Source: Gudongella sp049310905
Lineage (GTDB): Bacteria > Bacillota > Clostridia > Tissierellales > Tissierellaceae
Assembly (NCBI RefSeq): GCF_049310905.1
Contig: NZ_JBMEMN010000009.1
Coordinates: 1-64,000, forward strand
DNA: 64,000 bases
Direction of reading: 5' to 3'
This document shows positions 40,935 through 50,184 of the stretch, in pieces; positions within the stretch are counted from its first letter, which is position 1; each line of letters starts with the position of its first letter. The notes under the pieces were generated by a model, which did not search any database, had not been told where the DNA came from, and was given only the letters and a program-made list of their open reading frames with translations. The position numbers were made by a program, and so were the translations under genes.

Positions 40935-42200
40935 ATGTCAAAGAAAAAAGGGTTACTGATAATTGCAGCTGTTATCGGAATAGGAGCAATGATATATTTT
41001 TTTGTTATTAACAGATCCACAGAGATAGAAGTAAACTCAATGGAAGTCACGGAAGGTTCAATTGAACAAAGACTGGATATAACCGGGAAAGTCATTTCAG
41101 AGGATATCCAGGAAATTGTTGTGCCTGCAGGCACAGAAGTCCTCCAGGTAATGATCGAAGAAGGGGAAGATGTAATCAAAGGAGATGTATTGGCTGTATT
41201 GGATCCATCCCAACTGGAGACAAGTCTTGCCAAACAAGAAATTAATCTGGAGCAGGTTGAAGCAGATCTGAGAGTAGCTGGAGGATCAGCAGATAGACAA
41301 ATCCTTCAGAACAATCTACAAAAAGCGCAAGAATCTTTGAGTACTTTACAAAGAGATTATGAGGTGTCAAAGGGGAAATTGGAGGACATAAAAATCCTTT
41401 ACGAAAATGGAGCTATAAGCCTGACAGAGTATGAGAATCAGGAGAATGCACTTAAGAGTTTAGAGTCAAGTGTCAAGACAGCAGCATTGAATGTTGAAGA
41501 CGCAAAACTTAGGTACTCCGACCTGGGTTCGAGTACATCCAGTACAACGGGTAGTCTGGAAAGACAAAGAAGATCAATCTTATTGGATATTGAACAATTG
41601 AAAGAACAAATAGCAGACACTAAAATAATAGCAGATCTTGATGGAACTGTTGTTTCATTGGAAATCAAGGCAAATAGAACAGTTGGTACAGATTCAAAGA
41701 TTGTGGTTCAGGATACGGAAAAGTTTCTATTTGAAGCTTTTGTTACGCAGGAAGATGCTGTGAGTATTGAGAGGAGCCAAAACGCAAGCATAAAGGTGAC
41801 TGGAATAGAAGGTGAATACAGTGGTACAGTTGCAGAAATAGGAAGCAAGGCAGAAACAGACCCTTCCAGTGGAAGCAGCAGTCCAAAGGTTAAAATAACA
41901 ATCCAATTATCTGCGGTGGATGAAAGAATTGTATCCGGATATGATGCTGATGCGGAAGTGATTACTGGAAGCGTAGACAATGTGTTATTGGTAAATAATG
42001 AGGCAATCAGAGAAGATGGTGAAGCAGGTGCATATGTTTATATAATTGAAAATGGTATAGCAGTTAAAACATCAGTTCAAAGGGGAATTACCGACAGATA
42101 CTTGACTGAGATTGTAGATGGCTTGGAGTTGGGAGATATTGTGGTTCTAAATCCTCCTGAGGAACTTCAGGATGGCTCAGCTGTAATCACTGTGGAATAG
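40935..42200 (+). CDS. HlyD/MacA-type membrane-fusion (adaptor) protein
   Basis: A 421-residue adaptor with one N-terminal membrane helix (about residues 7-24), a lipoyl/biotinyl half-motif (VPAGTEVLQVMIEEGEDVIKGDVLAVLD), a helical hairpin coiled coil (about 95-220), the returning half-motif (IIADLDGTVVSLEIKANRTVGTDSKI) and beta-barrel domains. It is the MacA-like partner of the downstream MacB-like permease and ATPase; in Gram-positives such adaptors export peptides, antibiotics or sense envelope stress. The start at 40935 has GGGAGG 9 bases upstream. Confidence 0.92.
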   Translation: MSKKKGLLIIAAVIGIGAMIYFFVINRSTEIEVNSMEVTEGSIEQRLDITGKVISEDIQEIVVPAGTEVLQVMIEEGEDVIKGDVLAVLDPSQLETSLAKQEINLEQVEADLRVAGGSADRQILQNNLQKAQESLSTLQRDYEVSKGKLEDIKILYENGAISLTEYENQENALKSLESSVKTAALNVEDAKLRYSDLGSSTSSTTGSLERQRRSILLDIEQLKEQIADTKIIADLDGTVVSLEIKANRTVGTDSKIVVQDTEKFLFEAFVTQEDAVSIERSQNASIKVTGIEGEYSGTVAEIGSKAETDPSSGSSSPKVKITIQLSAVDERIVSGYDADAEVITGSVDNVLLVNNEAIREDGEAGAYVYIIENGIAVKTSVQRGITDRYLTEIVDGLELGDIVVLNPPEELQDGSAVITVE

Positions 42201-42210
42201 GAGGAAAGAC

Positions 42211-42861
42211 ATGGATAAATTTTACAATGAATTTATGGAGCTTTTTTCTCTGAACAGAATGGATGACTGTGTGGTTTCAGCCATGGAAGAGGTTCAAAGC
42301 GGAAGGATAACAATACCGGTTCTCTATGAGAAAATACTTGTCCCTGCTCTTTATAGCATTGATGATTGTCCTGAGAGTGACCCTGGATGCATCTGGGATG
42401 AGCATGTTAAAACGTCCATAATAAGAACCATAATTGAAGTTCTTTATCCTATTGTAATTGATCTTGGAGGGAAAGCGGAGAAAACAGGAGATAAAATTGT
42501 ACTGACCTGTCCTGAAAAGGAGTATCACGAAGTTGGTCTCAGGATGATGTCGGATTTTTTTCAGATAAATGGTTATCAGGTGATTTATATTGGAAGCAAT
42601 ACACCAAGAGATCAGGTTTGGCAAGCAATAAGAACAGAGAAACCAAATTATGTCGGAATCAGCGTTACTGATTATTATTTGCTTTTTGAAGCAAAAAGGA
42701 TTGTTGAGAAAATAAAAACTGAATGCGTCAAAGACATCAAGATTATTCTTGGGGGACAAGCATTCAGGAATAATCCTCACACCATTGAAGAAATAGGAGG
42801 AGACATCTATATTCAAGACTATAATGATGTTCTTGCCCTGCGAGAGGGGGAGAACCAATGA
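42211..42861 (+). CDS. Free-standing cobalamin-binding (CarH/AerR-like) sensor protein
   Basis: A 216-residue cytosolic protein made only of the helical cap and Rossmann B12-binding domains. Residues 104-109 read EYHEVG, the DxHxxG-type loop with His106 as predicted lower cobalt ligand; VGISVT and ILGGQAF are the second and third cobalamin contacts. In the cap, WDEH (62-65) retains the Glu-His pair of the CarH-type Wx9EH motif, while Pro54 occupies the Trp position. There is no MerR DNA-binding domain. It lies between the adaptor and permease genes, overlapping the permease by 4 bases. A B12- or light-responsive partner role is inference. Confidence 0.85.
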   Translation: MDKFYNEFMELFSLNRMDDCVVSAMEEVQSGRITIPVLYEKILVPALYSIDDCPESDPGCIWDEHVKTSIIRTIIEVLYPIVIDLGGKAEKTGDKIVLTCPEKEYHEVGLRMMSDFFQINGYQVIYIGSNTPRDQVWQAIRTEKPNYVGISVTDYYLLFEAKRIVEKIKTECVKDIKIILGGQAFRNNPHTIEEIGGDIYIQDYNDVLALREGENQ

Positions 42862-44018
42862 GGCTTGCGCTAAAGATTGCTCTCAGATTTCTTAAGTCAG
42901 GTCGTGGACAAACCATTCTTATTGTACTAGGTATTTCCATTGGTGTTTCTGTTCAATTATTTATTGGATCCCTGATTCAGGGTCTTCAGATCAATCTTAT
43001 CGATACAACAATCGGTAGCTCATCACAGGTTACAATAACATCGACAACTGATGATAAACTGATTGATAATTGGGATAGAACAGTATATGAAGCTAAAATG
43101 TTTGAACCTGAGGTTACAAATGTTTCAGTTTCAGCTGATGGACCAGCTACTCTGGATTATGAGGCGGACACTGCTCCGGTTCTTATCAGAGGATTCGATA
43201 TCGAGGATTCAAATAAAATATACAATATTGAAGAAGGCTTGTATGAGGGAAGATTACCTGGACGAAAGGATGAAGTCCTGATAGGGAGAGAACTGGCACA
43301 AATTGCCGACGTTAGCTCAGGAGATAGAATACTTGTCCTAAATCCCGGTGGAGGATCCGCCAGATTTGATGTGACAGGACTCTATGACCTTCAAGTATCT
43401 TCCATTAATGAGTCATGGATAATAACGAACTTGCAGACTGCACAGGATTTTTTGGGAATGGGCAATAAGGTTTCTTCCATTGAAATGCAGGTTAGTCAGG
43501 TATTTGATGCAGATGCTATCGGCAACAGAATTGGTTATGCAGTATCTGATCCCAACCTAAGGGTAGATAACTGGAAGGATCAGAATCAAAGTCTATTAAG
43601 CGGACTTAACGGGCAAAGTGTTTCTAGTTATATGATTCAAATATTTGTACTTGTAGCAGTGCTGCTTGGAATATCGAGTGTTCTTGCAATTTCTGTTGTT
43701 CAAAGATCAAAACAGCTGGGTATTCTGAAGGCAATGGGTATAAAAGATAGAGAAGCAAGTTTGATATTTGTTTTCCAGGGACTTATGCTGGGAATACTTG
43801 GAGCTATAATGGGCATAGCATTTGGATTTGGATTACTGTATTCCTTTACAAAATTCGCAGTGAATCCTGATGGGACCCCAGTAGTTCCAATATATATAAA
43901 CTATGGTTTTATTGCATTATCAGGAGTGTTTGCAATAGTATCTGCCATGATAGCATCACTCATACCAGCAAGAATTTCTTCTAGACTTAATCCGATTGAG
44001 GTGATCAAGAATGGCTGA
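42858..44018 (+). CDS. MacB/FtsX-type ABC permease
   Basis: A 386-residue permease with one N-terminal transmembrane helix, a large extracellular MacB-PCD-like domain (about residues 40-240), and three C-terminal helices of the FtsX fold (AVLLGISSVLAISVVQRSKQLGILKAMG, MLGILGAIMGIAFGFGLL, and GFIALSGVFAIVSAMIASLIPA). LGILKAMGIKDREA is the cytoplasmic coupling helix. It lacks an ATPase domain, supplied by the next gene with which it overlaps by 8 bases. Confidence 0.93.
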   Translation: MRLALKIALRFLKSGRGQTILIVLGISIGVSVQLFIGSLIQGLQINLIDTTIGSSSQVTITSTTDDKLIDNWDRTVYEAKMFEPEVTNVSVSADGPATLDYEADTAPVLIRGFDIEDSNKIYNIEEGLYEGRLPGRKDEVLIGRELAQIADVSSGDRILVLNPGGGSARFDVTGLYDLQVSSINESWIITNLQTAQDFLGMGNKVSSIEMQVSQVFDADAIGNRIGYAVSDPNLRVDNWKDQNQSLLSGLNGQSVSSYMIQIFVLVAVLLGISSVLAISVVQRSKQLGILKAMGIKDREASLIFVFQGLMLGILGAIMGIAFGFGLLYSFTKFAVNPDGTPVVPIYINYGFIALSGVFAIVSAMIASLIPARISSRLNPIEVIKNG

Positions 44019-44697
44019 TATAGTAAGATTGGAAAACATTGATAAGTTTTACGGAGACAAGATTAGAACTCAGGTGTTGTTTGACATTAATCTCAGTTTT
44101 GAGGAAAATAGTTTCAATTCCATAATTGGACAATCTGGAAGTGGAAAAAGTACACTTCTTAATTTAGTTGGAACTCTTGACAAGCCAACTGATGGAAGAG
44201 TCTTTATTAATGACCAGAGAACTGATACCATGAATGGCATTCAATTGGCAGAACTCCGGAATAGAACAATGGGGTTCATTTTCCAGTTTCATTACCTTTT
44301 ACCAGAGTTTACTGCCAAAGAGAACGTTCTGATGCCAAGCAGAATCATGAACTATCAATTGACACCTGAAGTAGACCAGTGGGCAGATGAACTTCTTGAG
44401 CTTACAGGGCTAACCAAGGTCAAGAACAATATGGCCAATGCAATGTCCGGAGGTCAGCAACAAAGAACTGCAATAGCCAGGGCACTTATAAACAAACCTT
44501 CTATTATACTGGCAGATGAACCAACCGGAAATCTTGATTCTGATACTTCAGAGAGCATATATAAGTTGCTGCGAGATATCAACAAGGAGTATGGTACTAC
44601 TTTTATAATAATAACACACGATCAAAGAATTGCTGAAAAGACAGATCGCATAATTGAGCTAAAGGATGGAAAAGTAAATATGGATGTAAGAAGGTAG
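44011..44697 (+). CDS. MacB/LolD-type ABC transporter ATPase
   Basis: A 228-residue ATPase with Walker A GQSGSGKST, Q-loop FQFHYLLPEF, signature MSGGQQQR, Walker B ILADEPTGNLDS and switch ITHD. The FHYLLPEFTA.ENV motif places it among LolD/MacB mechanotransmission-type ATPases. Fourth gene of the adaptor-B12 protein-permease-ATPase unit. GAGGTGATC lies 6 bases before the ATG. Confidence 0.95.
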   Translation: MADIVRLENIDKFYGDKIRTQVLFDINLSFEENSFNSIIGQSGSGKSTLLNLVGTLDKPTDGRVFINDQRTDTMNGIQLAELRNRTMGFIFQFHYLLPEFTAKENVLMPSRIMNYQLTPEVDQWADELLELTGLTKVKNNMANAMSGGQQQRTAIARALINKPSIILADEPTGNLDSDTSESIYKLLRDINKEYGTTFIIITHDQRIAEKTDRIIELKDGKVNMDVRR

Positions 44698-44728
44698 TTG
44701 TTAGCTTGGAAAGCAGGGAGTGAGACAG

Positions 44729-45625
44729 ATGTTTACGCAAAAAAGACTGGATGAGGCATTTGAAAACGCCAGAGTTGAGTACTTTGACAACACCTCAAAA
44801 TTTGTTTTTATGAGTGACCATCACAGAGGTGATGGCAGTCATAGCGATGAATTCACAAAGAATCAGAATTTATTTATGTTTGCTATGGATCATTATTATA
44901 AGAATGATTTTGTATATGTAGAGGTGGGAGATGGGGACGAACTCTGGGAACAGAGAAAGTTTAAATATATCAAGAATGCTCATTATGATGTTTTTGAAAC
45001 CCTGAAGAAGTTTTTTTATCATGACAGACTTATCATGCTATACGGAAACCATAATATTTACCTAAAGGACCCTGAGTATGTTGAGAAAAACTATACATCG
45101 TACTACAATGAATACAGAGAGCAAAAATTTGACTTTTTAAAAGGACTTGAACCTGTTGAATCCCTTGTTTTAAAGCATAGAAAAACTGGTCAGGAGATAT
45201 TTGTAGTGCACGGTCATCAAGGAGATCTTGCAAATGACTACTTGTGGTATCCTACCATGCTGTCAGTAAAGTATTTTTGGAGATTTATGCACTCATTTGG
45301 GATTAAAAACCCTGCAAGTCCCACAAAGAACGTTTATAAAAGACATAAGATAGAAAGAAATTTCAACAAGTGGATATTAAAGAACAGGAAAATGCTGATT
45401 TGTGGGCATACACATAGGTTTAAATTTCCACGAACAGATGAATTGCCTTATTTCAATACCGGAAGCTGCATATACCCTACTTCAATCACTGCAATAGAAA
45501 TTGAAGAAGATCGAGTCCAAATCGTAACATGGAAGATGAGAGTGAATCAGGAAGGCATACTTCAGGCAAGAAGAGAAGTTATAAGGGGTTCGGAACTGGT
45601 AGGGAAGTACGATATCAGGGAATAG
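44729..45625 (+). CDS. Calcineurin-like metallophosphoesterase
   Basis: A 298-residue dinuclear metallophosphoesterase: SDHHRGDG (Asp and His), VEVGDGDELW (Asp), LYGNHN (Asn, His), VVHGHQGD and CGHTHRF complete the metal set. It resembles bacterial UDP-2,3-diacylglucosamine hydrolase-like enzymes in layout, but the Gram-positive context argues for another phosphoester. No signal peptide. The start at 44729 follows GGGAG at 8 bases; an in-frame GTG at 44720 abuts the same site. It is followed after 16 bases by an alpha-amylase. Confidence 0.88.
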   Translation: MFTQKRLDEAFENARVEYFDNTSKFVFMSDHHRGDGSHSDEFTKNQNLFMFAMDHYYKNDFVYVEVGDGDELWEQRKFKYIKNAHYDVFETLKKFFYHDRLIMLYGNHNIYLKDPEYVEKNYTSYYNEYREQKFDFLKGLEPVESLVLKHRKTGQEIFVVHGHQGDLANDYLWYPTMLSVKYFWRFMHSFGIKNPASPTKNVYKRHKIERNFNKWILKNRKMLICGHTHRFKFPRTDELPYFNTGSCIYPTSITAIEIEEDRVQIVTWKMRVNQEGILQARREVIRGSELVGKYDIRE

Positions 45626-45641
45626 ACGAGGGGGATTAAGG

Positions 45642-47090
45642 ATGGATAATGGAGTTATGCTTCAAGGTTTTGAATGGTATCTGCCTCAAGATGGCAGCTA
45701 TTATAAAATGATGACAGAAAGAGTTGAAGAACTAAAAAATGTTGGATTCACAAGTGTGTGGATTCCACCGGTTTTTAAGAGTACAGGAACCAATGATGTC
45801 GGATATGGAATATATGATATGTTTGATTTGGGTGAATTTGATCAGAAGGGCACAGTAAGAACAAAATATGGAGTAAAGTCAGAGCTTCTTCAGATGATTA
45901 ATGTATTTCACGAACATGGACTACATATATATGCAGATATTGTTATGAACCACAAGGCAGGTGGTGATAGGCAGGAGAAATTTATTGCTGTGGAAGTGGA
46001 TATGCAAGACCGTAACAAGGAAATCGGAGAACCCAGAGATATAAGCGGTTGGACCGGATTTGATTTTCCTGGAAGAGGAGGAAAGTATTCCGGGTTCAAG
46101 TGGAATTTCAATCATTTCAATGGAGTTGATTACGATGACCTTACAGGAAGTAAAGGAATATTTAGGATCATTGGCGAGAATAAGGGTTGGAACCTTGGTG
46201 TTTCCTATGAAAGAGGAAATTACGATTACTTGATGTTTGCAGACATAGACCACGCACACCCGGAAGTAAAATCGGAATTCATGAACTGGGCACAATGGTT
46301 TATTAAGGAGACGGGAGTGGATGGATTTAGACTGGATGCCGTAAAGCATATCGATGTGGCATTCTTAAAAGAGTTCTTCGAAAGTGTAAGAAAGACAGCC
46401 GGAGATGAGTTTTACATCCTAGGGGAATACTGGACAAACAACATGAACTGGATAGAAGAATTTCTGAATAATACTTCATTCAAGGTAGATTTATTTGATG
46501 TGCCTCTTCATTTCAATCTTCATAAGGCATCATTGGAGGGAGATAGATACGATTTAAGGAAAATATTTGATAACACTCTTGTATCAAGGTATCCTAATGA
46601 GGCAGTGACTTTTGTGGACAATCATGACTCTCAGCCTGGTCAGGGATTACAATCATGGGTGGAACCTTGGTTCAAGGAAGTCGCATATTCTCTGATACTC
46701 CTTAGGAGTAAAGGATACCCCTGTGTGTTCTACGGTGATTACTACGGGACAGGTGAAGAGCATCAATATGACGGTATTAAGGATAGAATTGACTTGCTTA
46801 TCCATATAAGGCAGAACTACTGCTTTGGGGAAGAGGATGATTATTTCCAGGAGTCCAATGTGATAGGATGGGTAAGAAAAGGAACAGAAGATAATCCAAT
46901 AAAAGCAGCAGTGGTCATTTCCAATAGGGTTGGTGGAAAAATCAGGATGTATATCGGCAAAGAATTTAACGGAAGAGAATTTATCGATAAATTAGAGAAC
47001 AAGAATAAACCGGTAGTAATCCAAGAAGATGGATTCGGTGAGTTTTATACTCCATCAGCAGGTGTAAGTGTTTGGGTACCTAAAGATTAA
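45642..47090 (+). CDS. Cytoplasmic alpha-amylase (GH13)
   Basis: A 482-residue alpha-amylase without signal peptide, hence cytoplasmic, acting on glycogen or imported maltodextrins. GH13 motifs: DIVMNHKAG, GFRLDAVKHI (catalytic nucleophile Asp), ILGEYW (acid/base Glu) and FVDNHDS. Length and the QGFEWYLPQDG start match the intracellular GH13_5 amylases of Firmicutes and the E. coli AmyA type. It shares an operon with the metallophosphoesterase upstream and ends at a bidirectional terminator. Confidence 0.95.
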   Translation: MDNGVMLQGFEWYLPQDGSYYKMMTERVEELKNVGFTSVWIPPVFKSTGTNDVGYGIYDMFDLGEFDQKGTVRTKYGVKSELLQMINVFHEHGLHIYADIVMNHKAGGDRQEKFIAVEVDMQDRNKEIGEPRDISGWTGFDFPGRGGKYSGFKWNFNHFNGVDYDDLTGSKGIFRIIGENKGWNLGVSYERGNYDYLMFADIDHAHPEVKSEFMNWAQWFIKETGVDGFRLDAVKHIDVAFLKEFFESVRKTAGDEFYILGEYWTNNMNWIEEFLNNTSFKVDLFDVPLHFNLHKASLEGDRYDLRKIFDNTLVSRYPNEAVTFVDNHDSQPGQGLQSWVEPWFKEVAYSLILLRSKGYPCVFYGDYYGTGEEHQYDGIKDRIDLLIHIRQNYCFGEEDDYFQESNVIGWVRKGTEDNPIKAAVVISNRVGGKIRMYIGKEFNGREFIDKLENKNKPVVIQEDGFGEFYTPSAGVSVWVPKD

Positions 47091-47115
47091 AAACGGCTCT
47101 TTTGAGCCGTTTTTT
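47089..47115. terminator. Bidirectional terminator between amylase and the convergent PLP enzyme gene
   Basis: An 11-bp stem (A5CGGCTC with GAGCCGT6) around a TTTT loop lies between the two stops and carries A- and T-runs on its flanks, so it works for both strands. Confidence 0.93.
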
Positions 47116-48215
47116 CATTTCAGCTTTCCTCTGCAGTCAATTTGAATCTCTTCCAGAACATCTTCTCCGGATACAAGATAAAGGCTATCGTATAGATTTA
47201 CAACCGGGCAGATGTGGTTAGGAATGATTTCAACCTTATCCCCTATCTGGACTTGCTTACTAAAATCTTTATTATATATCAGAGCATGTTCATCATACAT
47301 TGAGTTTATTACAACATCGTCAAAACCTACAATCTTTCCAAGACCCTCTGTAGCAGTAATTCCTTTCGATCTCTTTTGCATTGTCAAGCCCTTTGCACCT
47401 ACATCGAGAACTACCCTCTCATCTGTAGGTTTGCTTATTATTGTTGCAAGCACAGTTGTAGCATTCATGTGGAAATCTCCTACAACATTTGCCTGAGAAG
47501 CATCCATAAAAATATAAGTTCCAGGTCTGATCTCCGTGACTCCTTCCATTATTGGGAAGTCTTGAATGAGGGATGGAGTTGACCCAATACTTACAACTTC
47601 AAGATTGAGACCAGCTTCCATTGCAAGAGTTGCAAAATGAAGTGTCCTCTTCTGACTTTCATCGTGGATTTTTCTTAAATCATCAAGATTGCTGGCACTG
47701 TAGGAATGTCCATCATGAGAAAATATCCCTTTGAAATGGATGCTATCAGAAGACTTGATATAGTCTAGAAGTCTTATAAAATCCATATCTTCAATTATAC
47801 CCGACCTGTTTTCGCCTACTTCAATTTCAATCAAAACATTGGCTTTTTTGTTTGTAAACACTTTTTCTATCATCCTGGCTTGAGGTATGGAATCCAATCC
47901 GAAGGATACATTTATCGTTTCCTGGAGATTTTTTATTCTCTGGAGCTTAATCTCCCCTACAATCTCATTTGCAATAAAAATATCCTTGACTCCAGCTGCA
48001 GCCATGATTTCTGCTTCACCCACCTTTGCAACAGTAATACCTTTTGCGCCATTTTCCTGCTGCAGCAGTGCCAGGTGAGATGTTTTATGGGTTTTGGTGT
48101 GTGGTCTTAGGGCAACCTTGTTTCTATTGGCATAATCCTGCATGAAGTGAATGTTATCAAGCAAAATATTTTTCCTTACTATGAGAGATGGTGTATCAAG
48201 TTCATGTATTTTCAT
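47115..48215 (-). CDS. DSD1/D-threonine-aldolase-family PLP enzyme
   Basis: A 366-residue fold-type III (alanine-racemase-like) PLP enzyme. LRPHTKTHK carries the Schiff-base Lys (about residue 41-44 region) and PNHICPVVNLYD near the C-terminus carries the His and Cys that bind the metal in D-serine dehydratase and D-threonine aldolase. The substrate is therefore a D-3-hydroxy-amino acid; which one cannot be fixed. GGAGG lies 7 bases before the ATG. Convergent with amylase and monocistronic. Confidence 0.9.
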   Translation of the reverse strand: MKIHELDTPSLIVRKNILLDNIHFMQDYANRNKVALRPHTKTHKTSHLALLQQENGAKGITVAKVGEAEIMAAAGVKDIFIANEIVGEIKLQRIKNLQETINVSFGLDSIPQARMIEKVFTNKKANVLIEIEVGENRSGIIEDMDFIRLLDYIKSSDSIHFKGIFSHDGHSYSASNLDDLRKIHDESQKRTLHFATLAMEAGLNLEVVSIGSTPSLIQDFPIMEGVTEIRPGTYIFMDASQANVVGDFHMNATTVLATIISKPTDERVVLDVGAKGLTMQKRSKGITATEGLGKIVGFDDVVINSMYDEHALIYNKDFSKQVQIGDKVEIIPNHICPVVNLYDSLYLVSGEDVLEEIQIDCRGKLK

Positions 48216-48341
48216 CTTGACCTCCTTGAATGTAACATGCTAGAAATTATATACCCAATTAGATCCAATTGCCACTCAATTAGGAGTTAGTGTAGTGTTT
48301 TCAGGGTAAATTATGTCTAAGTACAGCGAGGAGGAATGAAA

Positions 48342-48674
48342 ATGAAAGTGGCAAGGATTATATCATGGATAGGAGTATTGGCAATGTCAGCAGCTCTCTA
48401 TTATGGTTTCACGGAAGGAAACTTTTTTGTTGATGGAGGCATGATACTTGACAATCCATGGGGGATTGTATCCATGGTCGACTTATATGTTGGCTTTATC
48501 CTGTTTTCAATGTGGATATTTTTCAGGGAGAAAAACATACTTTCTTCCATAATATGGACAATAGCTATGATGGTATTTGGATTCCTGACTGGAAGCCTGT
48601 ATGTAGCTATTCATCTTGGCAAGAGCAATGGAGATTGGGATAAATTTTTCCTGGGAACGAGAAGTGATAGGTAG
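48342..48674 (+). CDS. DUF1475-like small membrane protein
   Basis: A 110-residue protein with three hydrophobic segments (about residues 7-25, 42-60, 67-88). The central NPWGIVSMVDLYVGFILFS, and KN.LSSIIWTI.MMV.G.LTGSLYVA, follow the DUF1475 pattern seen in bacteria and plants; function unknown. The start at 48342 gives GGAGGA a spacing of 6, whereas the ATG at 48336 leaves none. It opens a run of three membrane-protein genes. Confidence 0.8.
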   Translation: MKVARIISWIGVLAMSAALYYGFTEGNFFVDGGMILDNPWGIVSMVDLYVGFILFSMWIFFREKNILSSIIWTIAMMVFGFLTGSLYVAIHLGKSNGDWDKFFLGTRSDR

Positions 48675-48703
48675 CCTACAGATTAATATTGGGAGAGGTC
48701 AAA

Positions 48704-49375
48704 ATGAAAAATATCTTGTATGAAATAACGGATGAGGTGAAAAGCGTTATAGGAGGGAAGACGATTGGAGCAATAGTCCCCCCAATTGTTTTTGTAATTG
48801 CAAACAATCTTTTTGGACTCCTCTGGGGAATCCTGGCTGCTGTTTTAACTGCTGTGATTATTGGAATACAAAGGTATTTGATGGGAGAAACAATAAAATA
48901 TGCGGCTGGAGGACTTGTGGGGGTACTGTTAGCATCTGCGTTTTCATTTTATGCAGGCAATGCAGCTGATTACTTTCTTCCAAGAATTATTTCAAGTGGG
49001 TTTTTATTTCTTGTTTCCATTGTAACCATTGTTGTTGGAAAGCCAATAGCAGCTCTTGCCAGTCATATTTCAAGAGGTTGGGAAATGGGATGGTTTATGA
49101 GGAAAGATGTTAAGCCTGCCTACAGGGAAGTATCAATTGTATGGGCAATGCTATTCTTGTTGAGAATGTACCTTCAAGTTCTGCTATACAGGGGAGGAGA
49201 CTTGTTTATAATGGCATGGGCAAATACACTATTGGGATTTCCTGCTACATTAACGGTCCTTATATTAAGTTATGTGTATGGTACATGGAGATTAAGGAAC
49301 CTTGGTGGTCCTGGTATAGATGAGTACAGGGAAGACAAAACTCCACCATGGAAAGGACAGACAAGAGGTTTTTAA
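48704..49375 (+). CDS. DUF3159-like membrane protein
   Basis: A 223-residue protein with about six hydrophobic segments and a polar C-terminal tail. The segment GGKTIGAIVPPIVFVI and RYLMGETIKYAAGG... with GKPIAALASHISRGWEMGWFMRKD are reminiscent of DUF3159, a family known mostly from Actinobacteria; the match is from memory and moderate. The start at 48704 follows GGGAGAGG; a TTG at 48689 lies upstream of it. Same transcript as its neighbours (29 and 12 bases). Confidence 0.7.
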   Translation: MKNILYEITDEVKSVIGGKTIGAIVPPIVFVIANNLFGLLWGILAAVLTAVIIGIQRYLMGETIKYAAGGLVGVLLASAFSFYAGNAADYFLPRIISSGFLFLVSIVTIVVGKPIAALASHISRGWEMGWFMRKDVKPAYREVSIVWAMLFLLRMYLQVLLYRGGDLFIMAWANTLLGFPATLTVLILSYVYGTWRLRNLGGPGIDEYREDKTPPWKGQTRGF

Positions 49376-49387
49376 GAAGGTGATCTA

Positions 49388-50104
49388 GTGAATAATTTTG
49401 GAAGGAATCTACCGGTTGTATTTACAGTGTTTACTGCTGTTCTAATCACAATGGAAGCCTTGGGAATTGATGGGGATGTTATTAGCTACAGCAGATATGC
49501 AGTGATGTTGATTCTTTGCATTTCAGTTTATGTTGGAAGAGGGTCCTCTCTGGAACAAAGAAGACTATTTTGGGCATTTCCATTTATGGTAGTAGGGGAT
49601 TTCTTTCTTGTATACTCATACACATTGGATGGCTTCCCTCAAATTATGAGATATTTTGGATTTATACCGTTTTCAATCGCTTATATTATTATAACAAGAG
49701 TATACTTGGAAGGATTTAAGTGGAACATAAATAGTATTTTAGTAGCCATTATTTATGGATTGTCTATATTAGGATTAGGTAGTAAGATTTATCCGCTGAT
49801 TAATGGTATTGAGATTGTTTTAGGAACAATTGTAGCCTTGACAGTCACTATTATGGCATGGGCAGGGGCATCAGCATTATGGAATGGAGTTTATAATAGA
49901 AGAGTAGCTGCCATGATGGCAATCTCAGGGATGCTAATGGTTGTATGTGACTATGGCGTAGCCTTAGATCTGTTCTACCCGGAGTTTTATCAAATAAGAG
50001 AAGAGTTGGTACTGAATCTGGTTTGGCTTACATATATTCCTGGTTGGGTCATCCTTGCTCTTGTTGTTGTGGATAGAGATATTAAGGGTCGTGTTTATGG
50101 TTGA
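49388..50104 (+). CDS. YhhN/TMEM86-family membrane protein
   Basis: A 238-residue integral membrane protein with about eight helices. PFMVVGDFFLVYS, FGFIPFSIAYIIITRVYL and MAISGMLMVVCDYGVAL match the conserved Asp-containing helices of the YhhN/TMEM86 (lysoplasmalogenase-like) family, which cleave or bind lyso-ether lipids in vertebrates; the bacterial role is unsettled. Plasmalogens occur in anaerobic Clostridia, which makes the lipid link plausible. Start is GTG, 7-8 bases after AAGGTGAT. Confidence 0.82.
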   Translation: MNNFGRNLPVVFTVFTAVLITMEALGIDGDVISYSRYAVMLILCISVYVGRGSSLEQRRLFWAFPFMVVGDFFLVYSYTLDGFPQIMRYFGFIPFSIAYIIITRVYLEGFKWNINSILVAIIYGLSILGLGSKIYPLINGIEIVLGTIVALTVTIMAWAGASALWNGVYNRRVAAMMAISGMLMVVCDYGVALDLFYPEFYQIREELVLNLVWLTYIPGWVILALVVVDRDIKGRVYG

Positions 50105-50184
50105 TAAAAACAGGTATATACTATATAAGAGAATAAATAGAGATAATGTTGAATTTACTTGTGTTTTCAAAAGGGGGAGTAATA

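Noticed and set aside
42211..42861. Corrinoid subunit of a methyltransferase system (MtaC/MtbC-like)
   Set aside because: No methyltransferase or reactivase gene is nearby, and the Glu-His cap residues and ExHxxG form fit sensory B12 proteins better. Not fully excluded.
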